The notes under the pieces were generated by a model. The model made no database searches and was not told the DNA's origin. It was given only the letters and a program-made list of their open reading frames with translations. Shown one piece after another: positions 1 through 8,038 of a stretch of DNA of 63,258 bases (positions within the stretch are counted from its first letter, which is position 1; each line of letters begins with the position of its first letter). The position numbers and the translations under genes are program-made. Source of the DNA: an uncultured Eubacteriales bacterium (GTDB taxonomy: Bacteria > Bacillota > Clostridia > Oscillospirales > CAG-272). The stretch is taken from the NCBI GenBank assembly GCA_958414825.1, contig CATYXQ010000006.1, positions 1 to 63,258 of the forward strand, given 5' to 3'.

Positions 1-93
1 CCTGGATCTTTTATATTTTCAGAAAAGATTGAACAAGTACCGGATTTATACGGCGTTTGGATCTGCGAGATAGTCAAGCTGCAAATAAAGTAA
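1..93 (+). CDS. 3' end of an unidentified gene (partial)
   Basis: Frame 1 is open from the window edge to a TAA at 91-93, giving the last 30 residues of a protein that ends in GVWICEIVKLQIK. The stop is followed at once by a repeat-like element and a GC-rich hairpin, as expected downstream of a gene. The fragment is too short to assign to a family, and it could be a chance open frame. Confidence 0.45.
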   Translation, partial: PGSFIFSEKIEQVPDLYGVWICEIVKLQIK

Positions 94-140
94 GGTTACA
101 AGACGGCGCGTCCTATCGTCGGAAAATTTTGGTTTTTCGC
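94..140. repeat. Dispersed hairpin-bearing repeat, copy 1
   Basis: This stretch runs TTACA, ACGGCGCG, a short spacer, then a 22-base core at 118-139 that can fold on itself (GGAAAA against TTTTTC). The same order of blocks recurs at 5062-5123, where the core at 5098-5119 matches at 21 of 22 bases. Both copies lie just after a stop codon and next to a terminator-like hairpin. No gene is seen in it. Confidence 0.5.
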
Positions 141-144
141 GGAA

Positions 145-172
145 AAAGGCGCCGCATAGAGCCGGCGCCTTT
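145..172 (+). terminator. Terminator-like hairpin
   Basis: A perfect 10-bp stem pairs 145-154 with 163-172 around an 8-base loop. It is not followed by a clear T run, so termination is likely but not certain. It separates the partial upstream gene from the SDR promoter. Confidence 0.5.
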
Positions 173-225
173 GTGTGTGTTCGGTACAAATATTTTGAAA
201 TGCAGGTGAAAAGATTTGTATTCGC

Positions 226-254
226 TTGATATTTTCGGTTGTATGCGGTATAAT
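226..254 (+). promoter_or_regulatory. Sigma-A-type promoter for the SDR gene
   Basis: TTGATA at 226-231 and TATAAT at 249-254 are separated by 17 bases. The predicted start near 261 leaves a leader of about 48 nt that ends with GAGGTGAA before the ATG at 309. Confidence 0.75.
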
Positions 255-308
255 TTATAGCGGTAAAAATGCCGCATTCGGCAGATATATATTTTTATGA
301 GGTGAAAA

Positions 309-1109
309 ATGGGATTTTTAAAGGGAAAAACGGCCGTCATTACCGGCGCAGGCCGAGCGGTGCTGAGCGACGGCAGATGCGGTTCAATCGGATACGGAAT
401 TGCGACCGCGTATGCAAAAGAGGGCGCGAATCTTGTGATTACCGGACGAAACGTGAAAAAGCTTGAAGACGCCGCCGAGGAACTCGAAAAGCTGTACGGT
501 ATAAAGGTTCTTGTTATGCAGGCTGACATTTCGGCCGGTGCGGACAATGAAGCTGTTGTCAAAGAAGTTGTGCGCAAAACGGTAGAGACGTTCGGCGGAA
601 TTGATGTTCTTGTCAACAACGCGCAAGCTTCTGCTTCGGGCGTTACGATTGCCGATCATACCACGGAGCAGTTCAATCTTGCGCTCTATTCGGGACTCTA
701 TGCGACGTTTTATTATATGAAAGTCTGCTATCCTTATCTTGCAAAATCAAAGGGATCGGTGATTAACTTCGCTTCCGGCGCGGGACTGTTCGGCAACTAC
801 GGTCAGTGCGCGTATGCCGCCGCCAAAGAGGGTATCAGAGGCCTTACAAGAGTTGCGGCTACCGAGTGGAGCCGCGACGGCATCAATGTCAACGTCGTAT
901 GTCCGCTTGCGTGGACGGCGCAGCTTGAACAGTTTAAAAATCAGTTCCCCGAAGCGTTTGAAAAAAATGTTTCTACGCCGCCGATGGGACATTTCGGCGA
1001 TTCGGAGCTTGAAATCGGACGTGTATGCGTGCAGCTGGCTTCACCCGACTTTAAATATATGACCGGCGAGACGATTACGCTTGAGGGCGGCCTTGGCCTC
1101 AGACCCTGA
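309..1109 (+). CDS. SDR-family NAD(P)-dependent oxidoreductase
   Basis: This 266-residue classical short-chain dehydrogenase has NNA at 103-105, catalytic Ser156, and the Tyr169-x3-Lys173 pair with the expected spacing. The cofactor motif is unusual. TGAG at 12-15 is followed by an extra loop and then GSIGYG at 25-30, which recalls the SIAYG loop of FabI-type enoyl reductases rather than the compact TGxxxGIG. The substrate cannot be read from the sequence; 3-hydroxy/3-keto acyl or alcohol substrates are possible. The start is set by GAGGTGAA 5-6 nt upstream. It has its own promoter at 226-254, and the next gene has a separate one, so it is probably monocistronic. Confidence 0.85.
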   Translation: MGFLKGKTAVITGAGRAVLSDGRCGSIGYGIATAYAKEGANLVITGRNVKKLEDAAEELEKLYGIKVLVMQADISAGADNEAVVKEVVRKTVETFGGIDVLVNNAQASASGVTIADHTTEQFNLALYSGLYATFYYMKVCYPYLAKSKGSVINFASGAGLFGNYGQCAYAAAKEGIRGLTRVAATEWSRDGINVNVVCPLAWTAQLEQFKNQFPEAFEKNVSTPPMGHFGDSELEIGRVCVQLASPDFKYMTGETITLEGGLGLRP

Positions 1110-1229
1110 TTTTTGAAAAAATACGCAAAAACTGTGTATTGATGCTGCGATATGCCGTATTTAGCGGAAAAAGCATTCTTTGACGTTTGGATATGTTTTA
1201 AAATGCATAGGATTATGTCGATATTGTAC

Positions 1230-1258
1230 TAACACTTTTTTAAAAAACGTGTTATAAT
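1230..1258 (+). promoter_or_regulatory. Extended -10 promoter for the iron alcohol dehydrogenase
   Basis: TGT-TATAAT (TATAAT at 1253-1258) is an extended -10 element with only a poor -35 at 1230. It overlaps an imperfect palindrome (AACAC, T6, A6, CGTGTT, 1231-1254) that could be an operator. That palindrome does not match the Rex consensus, so no regulator is assigned. Confidence 0.5.
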
Positions 1259-1280
1259 GAAATTGTCAAAAAAATAACAT

Positions 1281-1315
1281 ACTTTTGGGCAGTTGTCCTG
1301 AACGCTCAAAAGTAC
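1281..1315 (+). promoter_or_regulatory. 5'-UTR hairpin before the iron alcohol dehydrogenase
   Basis: TACTTTTGGGC (1281-1291) pairs with GCTCAAAAGTA (1305-1315) over 11 bp with one G-U, around a 13-nt loop. No T run follows, so it is not a terminator. It may stabilise the mRNA or bind a regulator; nothing more can be said. Confidence 0.4.
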
Positions 1316-1353
1316 GCCGTTAAAAAATCTTATTTATTTTGGAGGTATTACAA

Positions 1354-2565
1354 ATGGCACGTTTTACGCTTCCCAGAGATTTGTATCATGGCAAGGGCAC
1401 GCTTGAGGTTTTGAAAACGCTCGGCGGCAAGAAAGCTATCGTCGTGGTCGGCGGCGGTACCATGAAGAAAATGGGCTTTCTGGATAGAGCCGTCGCGTAT
1501 CTGAAAGAGGGCGGCATGGAAGTTGAGCTTTTTGAGGGAGTCGAGCCGGATCCGTCTGTGGAGACCGTAATGGCCGGCGCTGCCGCTATGCGTAAGTTCC
1601 AGCCTGATTGGATTGTGGCAATGGGCGGCGGTTCGCCGATTGACGCTGCAAAAGCAATGTGGGCGTTTTATGAGTATCCCGAAACGACTTTTGAGGATCT
1701 GATTACGCCGTTCAATTTCCCCACGCTTCGTCAGAAAGCAAAATTCTGTGCAATTCCTTCGACTTCCGGCACGGCTACTGAAGTGACTGCGTTTGCCGTT
1801 ATTACCGATTATCAGAAAGGCATCAAATATCCGCTGGCGGACTTCAACATCACGCCGGATGTTGCGATTGTCGATCCCGAACTTGCCGAGACGATGCCGC
1901 AGAAGCTGACTGCGCATACCGGTATGGATGCGATGACGCATGCGGTTGAGGCGTATGTTTCCACGCTGAACTGCGATTATACCGATCCGCTTGCGCTGCA
2001 TGCCATTGAGATGATTCACAATGATTTGAAGAAATCCTATGACGGCGATATGGAAGCGCGCGACCGTATGCACAATGCGCAGTGTCTGGCCGGTATGGCG
2101 TTCTCCAACGCTTTGCTCGGCATTGTGCACTCCATGGCGCACAAGACCGGCGCGGCGTTCTCGGGCGGTCATATTATCCACGGCTGCGCCAATGCCATGT
2201 ATCTGCCGAAGGTAATTAAGTACAATTCCAAAAATGCGGCTGCGGCAGAGCGCTATGCGGCGATTGCCGACTTTATCAAACTCGGCGGAAATACTGTAAC
2301 TGAAAAAGTGGATCTTTTGATTGCCGAACTTCGCAAGATGAACGATGCGCTGAATATTCCGCAGGCGATCAAAAATTACGGCCCTGGTGGAGTAAAGGCC
2401 GATACGAGCATTATCGACGAGAAAGAATTTTTGGAAAAACTGCCTGAAGTTGCAGCCAATGCAATTTCGGACGCCTGCACGGGTTCCAACCCGCGTCAGC
2501 CCTCTCAGGAGGATATGGAGAAGCTGCTTCGGGCTTGCTACTACGATCTCGAAATCGATTTCTAA
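1354..2565 (+). CDS. Iron-containing (group III) alcohol dehydrogenase
   Basis: This 403-residue cytoplasmic protein of the Fe-ADH family reduces aldehydes to alcohols with NAD(P)H, or the reverse. It has the nucleotide-binding GGGSPIDAAK at 91-100. Likely metal ligands are Asp192 and His196 (MDAMTH), His263 (SMAH) and His277 (HIIHG), all in the usual order. The ATG at 1354 is chosen because GGAGG lies 8 nt upstream; an in-frame TTG at 1339 would place the Shine-Dalgarno inside the coding region. The substrate (ethanol, butanol or a diol) is not decidable. It lies upstream of nfnAB but is separated by a hairpin, so co-transcription is uncertain. Confidence 0.9.
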   Translation: MARFTLPRDLYHGKGTLEVLKTLGGKKAIVVVGGGTMKKMGFLDRAVAYLKEGGMEVELFEGVEPDPSVETVMAGAAAMRKFQPDWIVAMGGGSPIDAAKAMWAFYEYPETTFEDLITPFNFPTLRQKAKFCAIPSTSGTATEVTAFAVITDYQKGIKYPLADFNITPDVAIVDPELAETMPQKLTAHTGMDAMTHAVEAYVSTLNCDYTDPLALHAIEMIHNDLKKSYDGDMEARDRMHNAQCLAGMAFSNALLGIVHSMAHKTGAAFSGGHIIHGCANAMYLPKVIKYNSKNAAAAERYAAIADFIKLGGNTVTEKVDLLIAELRKMNDALNIPQAIKNYGPGGVKADTSIIDEKEFLEKLPEVAANAISDACTGSNPRQPSQEDMEKLLRACYYDLEIDF

Positions 2566-2584
2566 GCATTTAAACATATGGGTA

Positions 2585-2609
2585 AAGCCGCAGAAATTTT
2601 CTGCGGCTT
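2585..2609 (+). terminator. Hairpin after the iron alcohol dehydrogenase
   Basis: AAGCCGCAGA and TCTGCGGCTT form a perfect 10-bp stem with a 5-nt loop. The following bases are not a strong T run, so it may only attenuate readthrough into nfnA. Confidence 0.5.
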
Positions 2610-2698
2610 GCGCTCTTAAAAATGAAGTTTATAGCAGCATTTTCCTCTGATACCGGTAAAGCCCGAATTGAATCATGATGGAAAGGAATACAGAAAGC

Positions 2699-3541
2699 AT
2701 GTATAAAATTTTAAAGAAAAAAGCTTTGAATCCGACCGTTACGCTGATGGAAATCGAAGCGCCGCTGATTGCAAAAAAGGCCGAGCCCGGTCAGTTTATC
2801 ATTCTGCGCGTCGATGAAAACGGCGAGCGCATTCCGCTGACGATTGCCGGATATGACCGCGAGCGCGGAAGCGTCACGATTATTTTCCAGATTGTTGGCG
2901 CCAGCACCGAACTGCTCAATCACAAGCAGCAGGGGGATGTAATTTCGGATTTTGTCGGTCCGCTGGGAATGCCCACGGAGACCGACGGATATAAAAAGGT
3001 TTGCATCATCGGCGGCGGCGTCGGCTGCGCCATTGCGCTTCCGATTGCGCAAAAGCTGAAAGCGATGGGTTGCGAGGTTCATTCGATCATTGGTTTCCGC
3101 ACAAAGGATCTGGTGATTCTGACCGATGAATTTCGTGCCTGCAGCGATGAATTTCATTTGATGACGGATGACGGCAGCGCCGGGGAGACCGGTAATGTCT
3201 GCGTGCCGCTGAATGCGGCGCTGACAGCCGGAGAGCGCTATGACGTAGTCATTGCGATCGGTCCGCTGGTCATGATGAAATTTGTCTGTCTTGCGACAAA
3301 GCCGTATGACCAAAAGACGGTTGTGAGCATGAATCCGATTATGATCGATGGCACGGGTATGTGCGGCGGATGCCGACTGAGCGTCGGCGGCGAAACCAAA
3401 TTTGCCTGTGTGGACGGTCCGGACTTTGACGGACATCTTGTCGATTTTGACGAGGCGATCAGCCGTTCGCGCGCGTATACCGAGTTTGAGGCGCACGCAC
3501 GCGAGGCGACCTGCAATCTGTTCAAAAAGGAGGTACACTGA
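2699..3541 (+). CDS. nfnA: NADH-dependent reduced ferredoxin:NADP+ oxidoreductase, subunit A
   Basis: This 280-residue FAD/NAD-binding subunit belongs to the dihydroorotate dehydrogenase electron-transfer/sulfide dehydrogenase beta type. An N-terminal ferredoxin-reductase FAD barrel is followed by a nucleotide-binding IIGGGVGCAIALP near 103-115. The C-terminal [2Fe-2S] segment has Cys222, Cys225 and Cys237 (MCGGC...FAC). With NfnB it forms the electron-bifurcating transhydrogenase that makes NADPH from NADH and reduced ferredoxin. The start MYKIL at 2699 is preferred over ATGs at 2675 and 2678 because GAAAGGAA lies 10 nt before it. nfnB starts 2 nt after its stop. A stand-alone GltB-partner role is less likely because no large glutamate synthase subunit is present. 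Confidence 0.88.
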   Translation: MYKILKKKALNPTVTLMEIEAPLIAKKAEPGQFIILRVDENGERIPLTIAGYDRERGSVTIIFQIVGASTELLNHKQQGDVISDFVGPLGMPTETDGYKKVCIIGGGVGCAIALPIAQKLKAMGCEVHSIIGFRTKDLVILTDEFRACSDEFHLMTDDGSAGETGNVCVPLNAALTAGERYDVVIAIGPLVMMKFVCLATKPYDQKTVVSMNPIMIDGTGMCGGCRLSVGGETKFACVDGPDFDGHLVDFDEAISRSRAYTEFEAHAREATCNLFKKEVH

Positions 3542-3543
3542 GT

Positions 3544-4971
3544 ATGCCCGCAAAGTTCAATATGAATCCGAAGAAAAATCCGATGCCCGCTCAGGCGCCG
3601 GATATCCGAAATAAAAATTTTAAAGAGGTTGCGCTCGGATATACTGAGGAAATGGCAATCGACGAGGCGAAGCGTTGCCTCGACTGCAAAAACAAGCCTT
3701 GCGTCAACGGATGCCCGGTCAATATCCATATTCCGGAATTTATCGGCAAGGTAGCCGCCGGCGATTTCGAGGGCGCGTATGAGATCATCAGTCTGTCTTC
3801 CTCTCTGCCTGCTGTTTGCGGCCGCGTCTGCCCGCAGGAAACGCAGTGCGAGGGCAAATGCACCCGCGGTATCAAGGGCGAGCCGGTGGCTATTGGCCGT
3901 TTGGAGCGCTTTGTTGCCGACTGGCACAATGCAAATGCAACCGCCGCGCCCAAATTGCCGGAGAAAAACGGACATAGGGTTGCGGTGATCGGTTCTGGTC
4001 CTGCGGGACTTACCTGCGCCGGCGATCTTGCCAAAATGGGCTATGACGTCACGGTTTATGAAGCTCTGCACCTTGCAGGCGGCGTTTTGGTTTACGGCAT
4101 TCCCGAGTTCCGTCTGCCCAAAGCGATTGTGCAGAAAGAAATCGATAATTTAAAGGCGCTCGGCGTAAAGGTGGAGACCAATATGGTCATTGGCCGCGTG
4201 CTTACCATTGAGGAACTGAAAACGGAATACGGCTACGAGGCGATTTTCATCGGTTCGGGCGCGGGACTGCCCATGTTTATGAACATTCCGGGCGAAAATC
4301 TCAAGGGCGTGTATTCCGCTAATGAATTTCTGACCCGTTCCAATCTGATGAAAGCGTATCTCCCCGATTCGACGACGCCGATTCAGCAGAGCAAAAATGT
4401 GGCGGTGGTCGGCGGCGGCAACGTCGCCATGGATGCGGCGCGCACGGCGAAACGTCTCGGCGCGGAGAATGTCTATATCGTATACCGCCGCGGCATGGAG
4501 GAGCTTCCGGCGCGCCGTGAGGAGGTCGAGCATGCAGAGGAAGAGGGAATTATTTTCCGCACGCTCTGCAATCCGGTAGAGATTATTGCGGCAAACGTAT
4601 CCGATCCGCGCGATCCTCGGTACGGCACCGTAGCCGGGATCAAGTGTGTGCGCATGGAACTTGGCGAGCCGGATGCTTCCGGTCGCCGCCGTCCGATCGA
4701 GATTCCGGACAGCGAGTTCGAGATGGAGGTCGATTGCGTCATTATGTCGCTGGGCACTTCGCCGAATCCGCTGCTTAAAAAGACCACACCCGGACTTGAA
4801 ACCAGGCGGCGGGGCGAGATTGTAGCGGATGAAAACGGTTTGACGTCGATTGAGGGCGTATATGCGGGCGGTGACGCTGTAACAGGCGCCGCTACCGTTA
4901 TTTTGGCCATGGGCGCGGGAAAAACGGCGGCCGCTGCCATGGATCGATACATCAAAGATAAAAATGCATGA
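3544..4971 (+). CDS. nfnB: NADH-dependent reduced ferredoxin:NADP+ oxidoreductase, subunit B (glutamate synthase small-chain family)
   Basis: This 475-residue flavoprotein has two N-terminal four-cysteine sets for [4Fe-4S] clusters (Cys45, 48, 53, 57 and Cys92, 96, 102, 106). An FAD dinucleotide fold (GSGPAG at 150-155) and an NADPH fold (VGGGNVAMDAAR near 290) follow. This is the architecture of NfnB and of the glutamate synthase small subunit. The tight pairing with nfnA and the missing gltB favour the bifurcating Nfn complex. A strong 22-bp hairpin ends the operon at 5013-5058. Confidence 0.88.
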   Translation: MPAKFNMNPKKNPMPAQAPDIRNKNFKEVALGYTEEMAIDEAKRCLDCKNKPCVNGCPVNIHIPEFIGKVAAGDFEGAYEIISLSSSLPAVCGRVCPQETQCEGKCTRGIKGEPVAIGRLERFVADWHNANATAAPKLPEKNGHRVAVIGSGPAGLTCAGDLAKMGYDVTVYEALHLAGGVLVYGIPEFRLPKAIVQKEIDNLKALGVKVETNMVIGRVLTIEELKTEYGYEAIFIGSGAGLPMFMNIPGENLKGVYSANEFLTRSNLMKAYLPDSTTPIQQSKNVAVVGGGNVAMDAARTAKRLGAENVYIVYRRGMEELPARREEVEHAEEEGIIFRTLCNPVEIIAANVSDPRDPRYGTVAGIKCVRMELGEPDASGRRRPIEIPDSEFEMEVDCVIMSLGTSPNPLLKKTTPGLETRRRGEIVADENGLTSIEGVYAGGDAVTGAATVILAMGAGKTAAAAMDRYIKDKNA

Positions 4972-5012
4972 GCAGTTGGTATTGAGCCCGACTGTGACGT
5001 TAAAAAAATATA

Positions 5013-5058
5013 GTTTACAAAGGCGGCGCAGTTTTTAAACTGCGCCGCCTTTGTAAAC
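5013..5058 (+). terminator. Long perfect inverted repeat after nfnB
   Basis: Bases 5013-5034 pair perfectly with 5037-5058, a 22-bp stem with a 2-nt loop. It sits 41 nt after the nfnB stop. It lacks a long T run and may act as terminator and as a 3' stabiliser. Confidence 0.65.
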
Positions 5059-5061
5059 GCC

Positions 5062-5123
5062 TTACAGGCGCGACGGCGCGAGCGAACGCGCTCCGTCGTC
5101 GGAAAATCTTGGTTTTTCGACGG
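5062..5123. repeat. Dispersed hairpin-bearing repeat, copy 2
   Basis: The same block order as at 94-140 is seen: TTACA, ACGGCGCG, a longer spacer, then the core at 5098-5119 that folds as CGTCGGAAAA against TTTTTCGACG. Here the flanks extend the stem. It lies between the nfnB terminator and the 3' end of feoB. Confidence 0.5.
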
Positions 5124-5183
5124 TCAGAAGCTGCGCCGTCTCGGTCTGTCGATATTAAAGAAGAGCGCATTTTGTGAATGTCG

Positions 5184-6917
5184 CTACATTTGAAAAATCA
5201 GGCGCGCTGCAGTATAAGTGAGAAATGCGGCCAGGTATCCGACAAAAAAGTTGAAACCCACAACGCAAAGCGCCGTGCGCATACGGCCGCTCTCCTTTCG
5301 GATAGCGGCTACGGTGGCTACGCAAGGGGTATACAGCAGAGACAGCACCAAAAACGAGAGTGCGGCGGGCGGTGAATAGGCAGCCGCGACCGCGCTTGAG
5401 AGCGGAAGTGCGCCGCCGAGCAGAATTTCAAGCGTGGAGACAATGCTTTCTTTTGCAAAGAAGCCCATCAGCAGTGCTGCAGCAGAATTTGCGTCACCGA
5501 GTCCGAGCGGCGCAAGCAGCGGCGCGGTCGTGGCACCGACGGCGTGCAGCAGGCTTTCACCTGTGTTCATGCGGATGTTTTGCAAAAGCCAGATAACCGA
5601 AGAAGCGGCGAAAATTACGGTTCCCGCTTTGATGACAAATCCCCGGCATTTGTCGAAAACAGACAGCAGCAGGTTTTGAAACGCCGGCAGACGGTAGGGC
5701 GGCAGTTCCATAACAAAGGGTAGACTTTCTTTAGAGACGCGCCGGCTTGTGAGCAGACGTGCGCAAAGAAGCGCTGCGGCGGCGCCGAGAAGATAGAGTA
5801 TGAACGCGGCGCCCGCCTCTTTTTTTAGTACCGCCGTCAGAAACAGCGCGTAGACGGGCGCGCGCGCGGAGCAGGAGATAAACGGAAGGGTAAACCACAG
5901 TGTCCGGCGTTCGCGCCCGTCCACAGCGCGCGCGGCCATAACGGCGGGAACTGTGCATCCGAATCCCATGACAATCGGGATAAACGCTTTGCCCGACAAA
6001 CCGAACCGGCGCAGCAGCGGATCCGCCAGAAAGGCGATGCGCGCCATGACGCCCGTATCCTCCAGCAGGGTGATAAAACAAAAGAGCAGGGCAATCTGCG
6101 GCAGGAATGCAAGTACGCTGAATATGCCCGCCAAAGCTCCGTCGATCAAAAAGCTTTGCAGCAATTCTGCCGTATTGTGCGCGCCGAGCCACTCCGACAG
6201 CGGTTCCCGAATGCCGTTTTGAAGGAATTCGGAAAATGCGTCGGACAACCGTTGTCCGACAGTGCCGAAAACAAGCTGAAAAATCAGAAAAACCAAGAGG
6301 AAAAATACCGGGATGCCGATGATTTCACGCAGGAGAATTTTGTCGATCTTGTCGCTGAAGCTGTTCTCTTCGCGGCGGTGCAGTACCGCCGCCGCGATTT
6401 TTTCCGCGCTCAGCATCGGATTTTTCGGTGGCCGTGCGCAGGTCGCGGCGTCAATTAATGTTTCCAGTCCACGGCCGCGAAGTGCGGAAATTTCTGTGAC
6501 CTGCACGCCGAGCAGTGACGAAAGCCGTTCTTTATCTATGTTTACGCCGCGCCGCGCTGTTTCGTCTGCCATATTCAGCGCGACGATCATAGGTCGGCGG
6601 AGTTTCAGCAATTCACAGGTCAAAAGCAGACTTCGCTCCAAGTTGCATGCATCCAGGATGTTGACAATCACGCCGGAATGTGCAGCCAGGTAGTCGGCCG
6701 CCACCCGTTCGTCGCCTGTTGCGGGAATGAGTGAATATACCCCCGGCAGGTCGGCCACCGAGTAGAGTTTTCCCCGATGCCGAAATCGACCGGTTTTGCT
6801 GTCCACCGTAACGCCGGCAAAATTGCCGGTCTGTCGGTGTGCGCCGCAGAGCCGGTTAAACAGTGTGCTTTTACCCGAGTTCGGGTTGCCCGCAAGCAGA
6901 AGCGTGCATTCTTCCAT
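5184..6917 (-). CDS. feoB: Ferrous iron transporter B (GTPase-permease)
   Basis: This 577-residue inner-membrane Fe(II) uptake protein has an N-terminal G domain: G1 GNPNSGKST at 10-18, G3 DLPGVYS near 57, G4 NMAD near 116. It is followed by FeoB gate and transmembrane segments to the C-terminus. It is at the short end of the family (often 600-780 residues) but both G domain and permease are present. The start is supported by GGAGGAGGTGG 6-7 nt upstream. The feoA frame overlaps its 5' end by 47 nt, implying translational coupling. Confidence 0.92.
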   Translation of the reverse strand: MEECTLLLAGNPNSGKSTLFNRLCGAHRQTGNFAGVTVDSKTGRFRHRGKLYSVADLPGVYSLIPATGDERVAADYLAAHSGVIVNILDACNLERSLLLTCELLKLRRPMIVALNMADETARRGVNIDKERLSSLLGVQVTEISALRGRGLETLIDAATCARPPKNPMLSAEKIAAAVLHRREENSFSDKIDKILLREIIGIPVFFLLVFLIFQLVFGTVGQRLSDAFSEFLQNGIREPLSEWLGAHNTAELLQSFLIDGALAGIFSVLAFLPQIALLFCFITLLEDTGVMARIAFLADPLLRRFGLSGKAFIPIVMGFGCTVPAVMAARAVDGRERRTLWFTLPFISCSARAPVYALFLTAVLKKEAGAAFILYLLGAAAALLCARLLTSRRVSKESLPFVMELPPYRLPAFQNLLLSVFDKCRGFVIKAGTVIFAASSVIWLLQNIRMNTGESLLHAVGATTAPLLAPLGLGDANSAAALLMGFFAKESIVSTLEILLGGALPLSSAVAAAYSPPAALSFLVLSLLYTPCVATVAAIRKESGRMRTALCVVGFNFFVGYLAAFLTYTAARLIFQM

Positions 6918-7125
6918 GAATTTCCACCTCCTCCATGGCAGGACGGGACAGCGCCACCCGCGTTCCCATGATTCGCACGACGCCTCCGCTTCGGTTGCGG
7001 AGCAGGATTTCTACCTGCGTACCCGGTAAAAATCCGAGCCGTTCATAGAAATGCTGCTGCCTGGCGCTTCCCGATACAAATGAAACATAGGCGCTTTCTT
7101 GGGGTGCGAGCGCCGATAACATCAT
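6871..7125 (-). CDS. feoA: FeoA-like SH3-domain protein
   Basis: This 84-residue cytoplasmic FeoA-family protein has the core FYERLGFLPGTQVEILLRN and ends with the typical RIMGTRVALS. It supports FeoB-dependent Fe(II) uptake. The start at 7125 is set by GAGAGGGG about 5 nt upstream; a longer frame to 7158 lacks a site. Its 3' end overlaps feoB by 47 nt, longer than most feoA-feoB junctions. The divergent rlmA promoter lies just upstream, so regulation could be shared, but no Fur or DtxR box was recognised. Confidence 0.88.
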   Translation of the reverse strand: MMLSALAPQESAYVSFVSGSARQQHFYERLGFLPGTQVEILLRNRSGGVVRIMGTRVALSRPAMEEVEIHGRMHASACGQPELG

Positions 7126-7152
7126 AATGACCCCTCTCTTTACAAAAAGCTG

Positions 7153-7181
7153 TTGCATTGCTTTTCAAATATATGTATAAT
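7153..7181 (+). promoter_or_regulatory. Promoter for rlmA-like gene
   Basis: TTGCAT at 7153-7158 and TATAAT at 7176-7181 with a 17-base spacer. The predicted start near 7188 would make an ATG at 7193 nearly leaderless, which favours the GTG start at 7214. Confidence 0.75.
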
Positions 7182-7213
7182 AATATATCGAAATGTTTTT
7201 TGGCGGTGATTTT

Positions 7214-8035
7214 GTGTACGTGCTTCCCAAAACAAGAGCGATCATCTGTCCGCTCTGCCGCGCACCGTTGTCTGTCTGCGGAGCCTCGCTTGTTTGTGAG
7301 GGCGGTCGGCGGCATACGTTTGATATTGCAAGGACAGGCTATGTAAATTTGAACCTGCATTCTTCCGCAAGCGGAGATACAAAGGAGATGGCTGACGCAC
7401 GGCGGCAGTTTCTCAGACAGGGTTATTATACGCCGCTTTGCGAGGCGCTTTCCGAAGCGGTGGGCAAGGGCGCTCTGCTGTGCGACGCGGGCTGTGGAGA
7501 GGGGTATTATACCGAGCGCGCCGCACAGGGGTTTGATTTTACGGTAGGCGCCGATCTTTCCAAATATGCGCTTGCGTTTGCGGGGAAAAGCGCGCGCCGC
7601 GCGCTTTGGGCGGAGCGTTTGCTTTATGTGGCGGCCAGCGTGTATGCATTGCCGATTGCGGACAATGCCTGCGACTGTGTGCTGAATGTTTTTGCGCCGT
7701 GCGCCGCTGAAGAGTTTTTCCGTGTTTTGCGTCCGGGCGGGCGGTTGGTGATTGCGGCGGCCGGACGGGATCATTTGCTTGAGATGAAGCGCTTTTTGTA
7801 CGACGAGGTTGTTCCAAACGAGGAGAGGCGCGATTATCCGAAAGAGATGACGCTGCTTGAAAAATTTCCTGTGCGCCGCCGAGCGGAGATTCCGGGAGAC
7901 GCGCTTCGGACGCTGTTTCAGATGACGCCGTATTTTTATCGGACGAAAAAAGACCGTGCGGATGCGCTCGGCGCGCTTTCGTCTTTGCCGCTTACGCTGG
8001 ATTTTGAGATCCGCATTTATATCAAGGAGGTATAA
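7214..8035 (+). CDS. RlmA-type 23S rRNA (guanine-N1)-methyltransferase
   Basis: This 273-residue protein of the RlmA/RrmA family has an N-terminal zinc knuckle (CPLC...C...H, residues 10-30). The family hallmark TGYVNLNL follows, then a SAM-binding fold (CDAGCGEGYYTER and VGADLSKYAL). Known relatives methylate N1 of a guanine in 23S rRNA helix 35; which guanine is modified here cannot be read. The GTG at 7214 is chosen for GGCGGTGA 4-5 nt upstream and for the promoter position; ATG 7193 is the alternative. The GT2 gene follows after 3 nt, so the two are one operon. Confidence 0.82.
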   Translation: MYVLPKTRAIICPLCRAPLSVCGASLVCEGGRRHTFDIARTGYVNLNLHSSASGDTKEMADARRQFLRQGYYTPLCEALSEAVGKGALLCDAGCGEGYYTERAAQGFDFTVGADLSKYALAFAGKSARRALWAERLLYVAASVYALPIADNACDCVLNVFAPCAAEEFFRVLRPGGRLVIAAAGRDHLLEMKRFLYDEVVPNEERRDYPKEMTLLEKFPVRRRAEIPGDALRTLFQMTPYFYRTKKDRADALGALSSLPLTLDFEIRIYIKEV

Positions 8036-8038
8036 GAG

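Noticed and set aside
1348..2577. 409-codon open frame antisense to the iron alcohol dehydrogenase
   Set aside because: No motifs and complete overlap with a well-supported gene.
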